Positions 62,156 to 64,000 of a stretch of DNA of 64,000 nucleotides are shown in pieces. Origin of the DNA: Panonychus citri (taxonomy: Eukaryota; Arthropoda; Arachnida; Trombidiformes; Tetranychidae); NCBI RefSeq assembly GCF_014898815.1, contig NW_026515473.1:496001-560000 (forward strand), written 5' to 3'. Below the pieces are notes generated by a model. That model made no database searches and was not told the origin of the DNA. It worked only from the letters and a program-made list of their open reading frames with translations. The translations under genes and the position numbers were made by a program. Each line of letters starts with the position of its first letter. The first letter of the stretch is position 1.

Positions 62156-63760
62156 GGTTCTATATGATTAAAGGTTATACTTTAAGTTTCTTAAGAGTTT
62201 CTAATTGTTTACAATTAACTTCTAATTGTAGACGATAATTTCTCTCATTTAAATTAGCCGATCATGGTTTTTACGATTAGTTAATTGGTCAGATTGATGG
62301 CAATGAGAATCAACGTTTTCTCAATAGTTAATAATAAATTATGATTGTTGACAAAATTTCTCAATAAATTGTGATCAACTTGAACTTTGTCGATTGATTA
62401 TAATACTTAATTGTAATCGGCTAATCAATTTCCATTCTTATTGTAAATTCGTATGCTTAAAATTAACTAATTTATCTAATCTAGTGTTTAGATTATCCAA
62501 TTTGTTTTACCTTCTCTAATCATTTACCTGTTAAAAATTAAGATCAAATTAAGATAATTTAAGTTCCATGATTAGTATCACCATTTAAAAGTTTCATCAA
62601 CAAAATAGTAGATTAATTGTGATTGAAATGATTAACATTCTAAATCATGACAGTCGAATGAAAATTGTCATTTGATTTCAAGTTTATCTTTTTCTTTCTG
62701 TCAGTTAATTGTAAATATTAGACGAAAATTGTATCAAGTTGTCATTAATAAGAAAAAAGTTCCAACTGATTAAAGATTAAGATGATTAAATCAAAGTTAA
62801 ATTAGTGTTTGGGTGGATAGAGAGAATTAATTTTCCTCCATGATTATGATAATAATAAATATCTACTATTAAATGAATGGGATGAATCAAAATCGATGTT
62901 CAAATTAATCTTTTACCTTTATTTTCATCCCAATTGATAATCATGATTAACTTTCCGTCCATTTTTAGGTGATGATTAACTTTTGTCTAATGTGATTCTT
63001 AACTTTTCAACAGGTAAACACTTTTGATTGCTCATGATTAAGGGTAACCAGCCCTTCACCTATTTGATGAACAAAAGAAACAATCAAAATGATGGTGATT
63101 AACTTTGATTATTATTCTGTTGCCATTTCATTAACCTCTCGGGGCTTTTTCACTCTCACTCTCTCTCTGCAGTTTAATGGTTCCTATTTTCAACCTACAC
63201 ACAAAATTTTGGACACTCAGTGGGCTACATTTACCTTTTATTTATCTCCATGCCTTTTATGGTCCAATCGTTTTTATTGTTATCATCATATTGTTGATCA
63301 TGATGATTGGTTGAATATACAACATGCAATTAGAATCATCTAGTTGGTAAATTATTGATTATGTTTTCTCTTGTTGTGTAATTGTGATCCTGATGGTTAA
63401 GAGAAAGAGATTTGGTTAATCGTTTTCATTGAGTTTTCGTTTTTCATTGTTGTAAGATTTTTGAGAATCTCGAACAGTTTTGAATGGACGAGGAAAAAAA
63501 TTCGAAGGTTGTTCAATTTACGCGCTTAATGACCTTTGTAAATTCTTTTCTAGGGTCAAGGGTTACAACAAACTTTTCCAACTAAAGAAGAAACTTCTCA
63601 ATGAGAAATTTTCTTTTTCCTTTTCTCTCTCTCTTTCATCTTCCACTGGTTTATCTTCCTCTTTCTCTCTCTCTCTCTTCAACTTTTCTTTCATCTTTTA
63701 GAATCTTTTACTCACACATGTTTTGTCTCTTCTTCTCTTCATCATCATCATCATCATCTT

Positions 63761-63793
<33 letters not shown>

Positions 63794-64000
63794 ATCTTCC
63801 TTTTCATCTTCTCTTGTTACATGAATTCTCTCTGTTAATTGTGATTCTTTACTCAACTTTTTTTAAAAAAATTCTTTTTTCTCTTTTCTAAATGTTCCAT
63901 CAACATGAGAATTGAACAGTTTCAATTGAAAGTTCAGTGATTATCTTTGGTGTTTTTCTCAGAAAATCTGGTTACTTGTGGAAATGAACAACAAACAACA
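62156..64000. other. non-coding DNA, CT-rich at the right end
   Basis: AT-rich to 63.1 kb. A strong acceptor-like CTCTCTCTCTGCAG ends at 63172 and is followed by an open plus-strand frame to 63343 (FNGSYFQPTHKILDTQW …) of unknown value. CT runs lie at 63.62-63.69 and 63.76-63.79 kb. Confidence 0.4.

Noticed and set aside
1..64000. tRNA, rRNA, snRNA genes and CRISPR arrays
   Set aside because: No A/B-box cloverleaf, rRNA core or regularly spaced repeat could be recognised by eye; a tRNAscan and Rfam search would be needed to exclude small RNAs.

Overview
This is a window of animal nuclear DNA, very AT-rich, with spliced genes, GT-AG introns and no operons. Most introns are short (about 60-120 nt). 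The gene set (Su(var)3-9-type H3K9 methyltransferase with chromodomain, FKBP6/shutdown, VRK kinase, Elp4, SLC46-type carrier, Gly-rich secreted protein) points to an arthropod. A compact-intron, AT-rich arthropod whose mitochondrial EF-Tu carries a C-terminal extension would fit an acariform (spider-mite-like) chelicerate, but that assignment is inference. I found no rRNA, tRNA, CRISPR array or recognisable transposon.

Layout. 1-18 kb: one large minus-strand gene for a RasGEF (CDC25-homology) protein, with kilobase introns and Ser-rich/acidic low-complexity N-terminal exons; its 3' end lies beyond the left edge. 18-27.5 kb: mostly non-coding AT-rich DNA, but three phase-compatible minus-strand exons at 21.99-23.07 kb may be an unannotated gene. 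27.6-30 kb: Su(var)3-9 (minus). 31.2-31.7 kb: Ashwin-like (plus). 31.8-33.6 kb: mitochondrial EF-Tu (minus). 34.6-36.1 kb: MOSPD1/3-like MSP-domain membrane protein (minus). 37.9-38.8 kb: possible UBE3D-like protein (plus). 38.9-40.1 kb: Elp4 (minus). 40.4-41.6 kb: intronless FKBP6/shutdown homologue (plus). 42.3-44.2 kb: SLC46-type MFS carrier with two frame breaks in exon 1 (plus). 44.8-46.5 kb: VRK kinase (plus). 47.2-48.1 kb: RpS3 (minus). 49.4-50.8 kb: phosphatidylserine decarboxylase (minus). 51.8-52.8 kb: Gly/Ser-rich secreted protein (minus). 52.8-56.3 kb: non-coding. 56.8-61.1 kb: 12-exon DUF389 membrane protein (minus) with a small secreted-protein gene nested on the opposite strand in one intron; the locus is bracketed by two identical 225-bp direct repeats. 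62.2-64 kb: non-coding, CT-rich at the end.

The central genes are tightly packed in divergent pairs (Elp4/FKBP6, Su(var)3-9/Ashwin, MOSPD/UBE3D-like) and convergent pairs. They are general housekeeping functions rather than one pathway: chromatin (Su(var)3-9, VRK), tRNA metabolism (Elp4, Ashwin), translation (RpS3, mt EF-Tu), mitochondrial lipid (PISD) and piRNA-linked chaperoning (FKBP6). The least understood part is the DUF389 locus. I assembled all exon models by hand from reading frames, splice dinucleotides and phase agreement.
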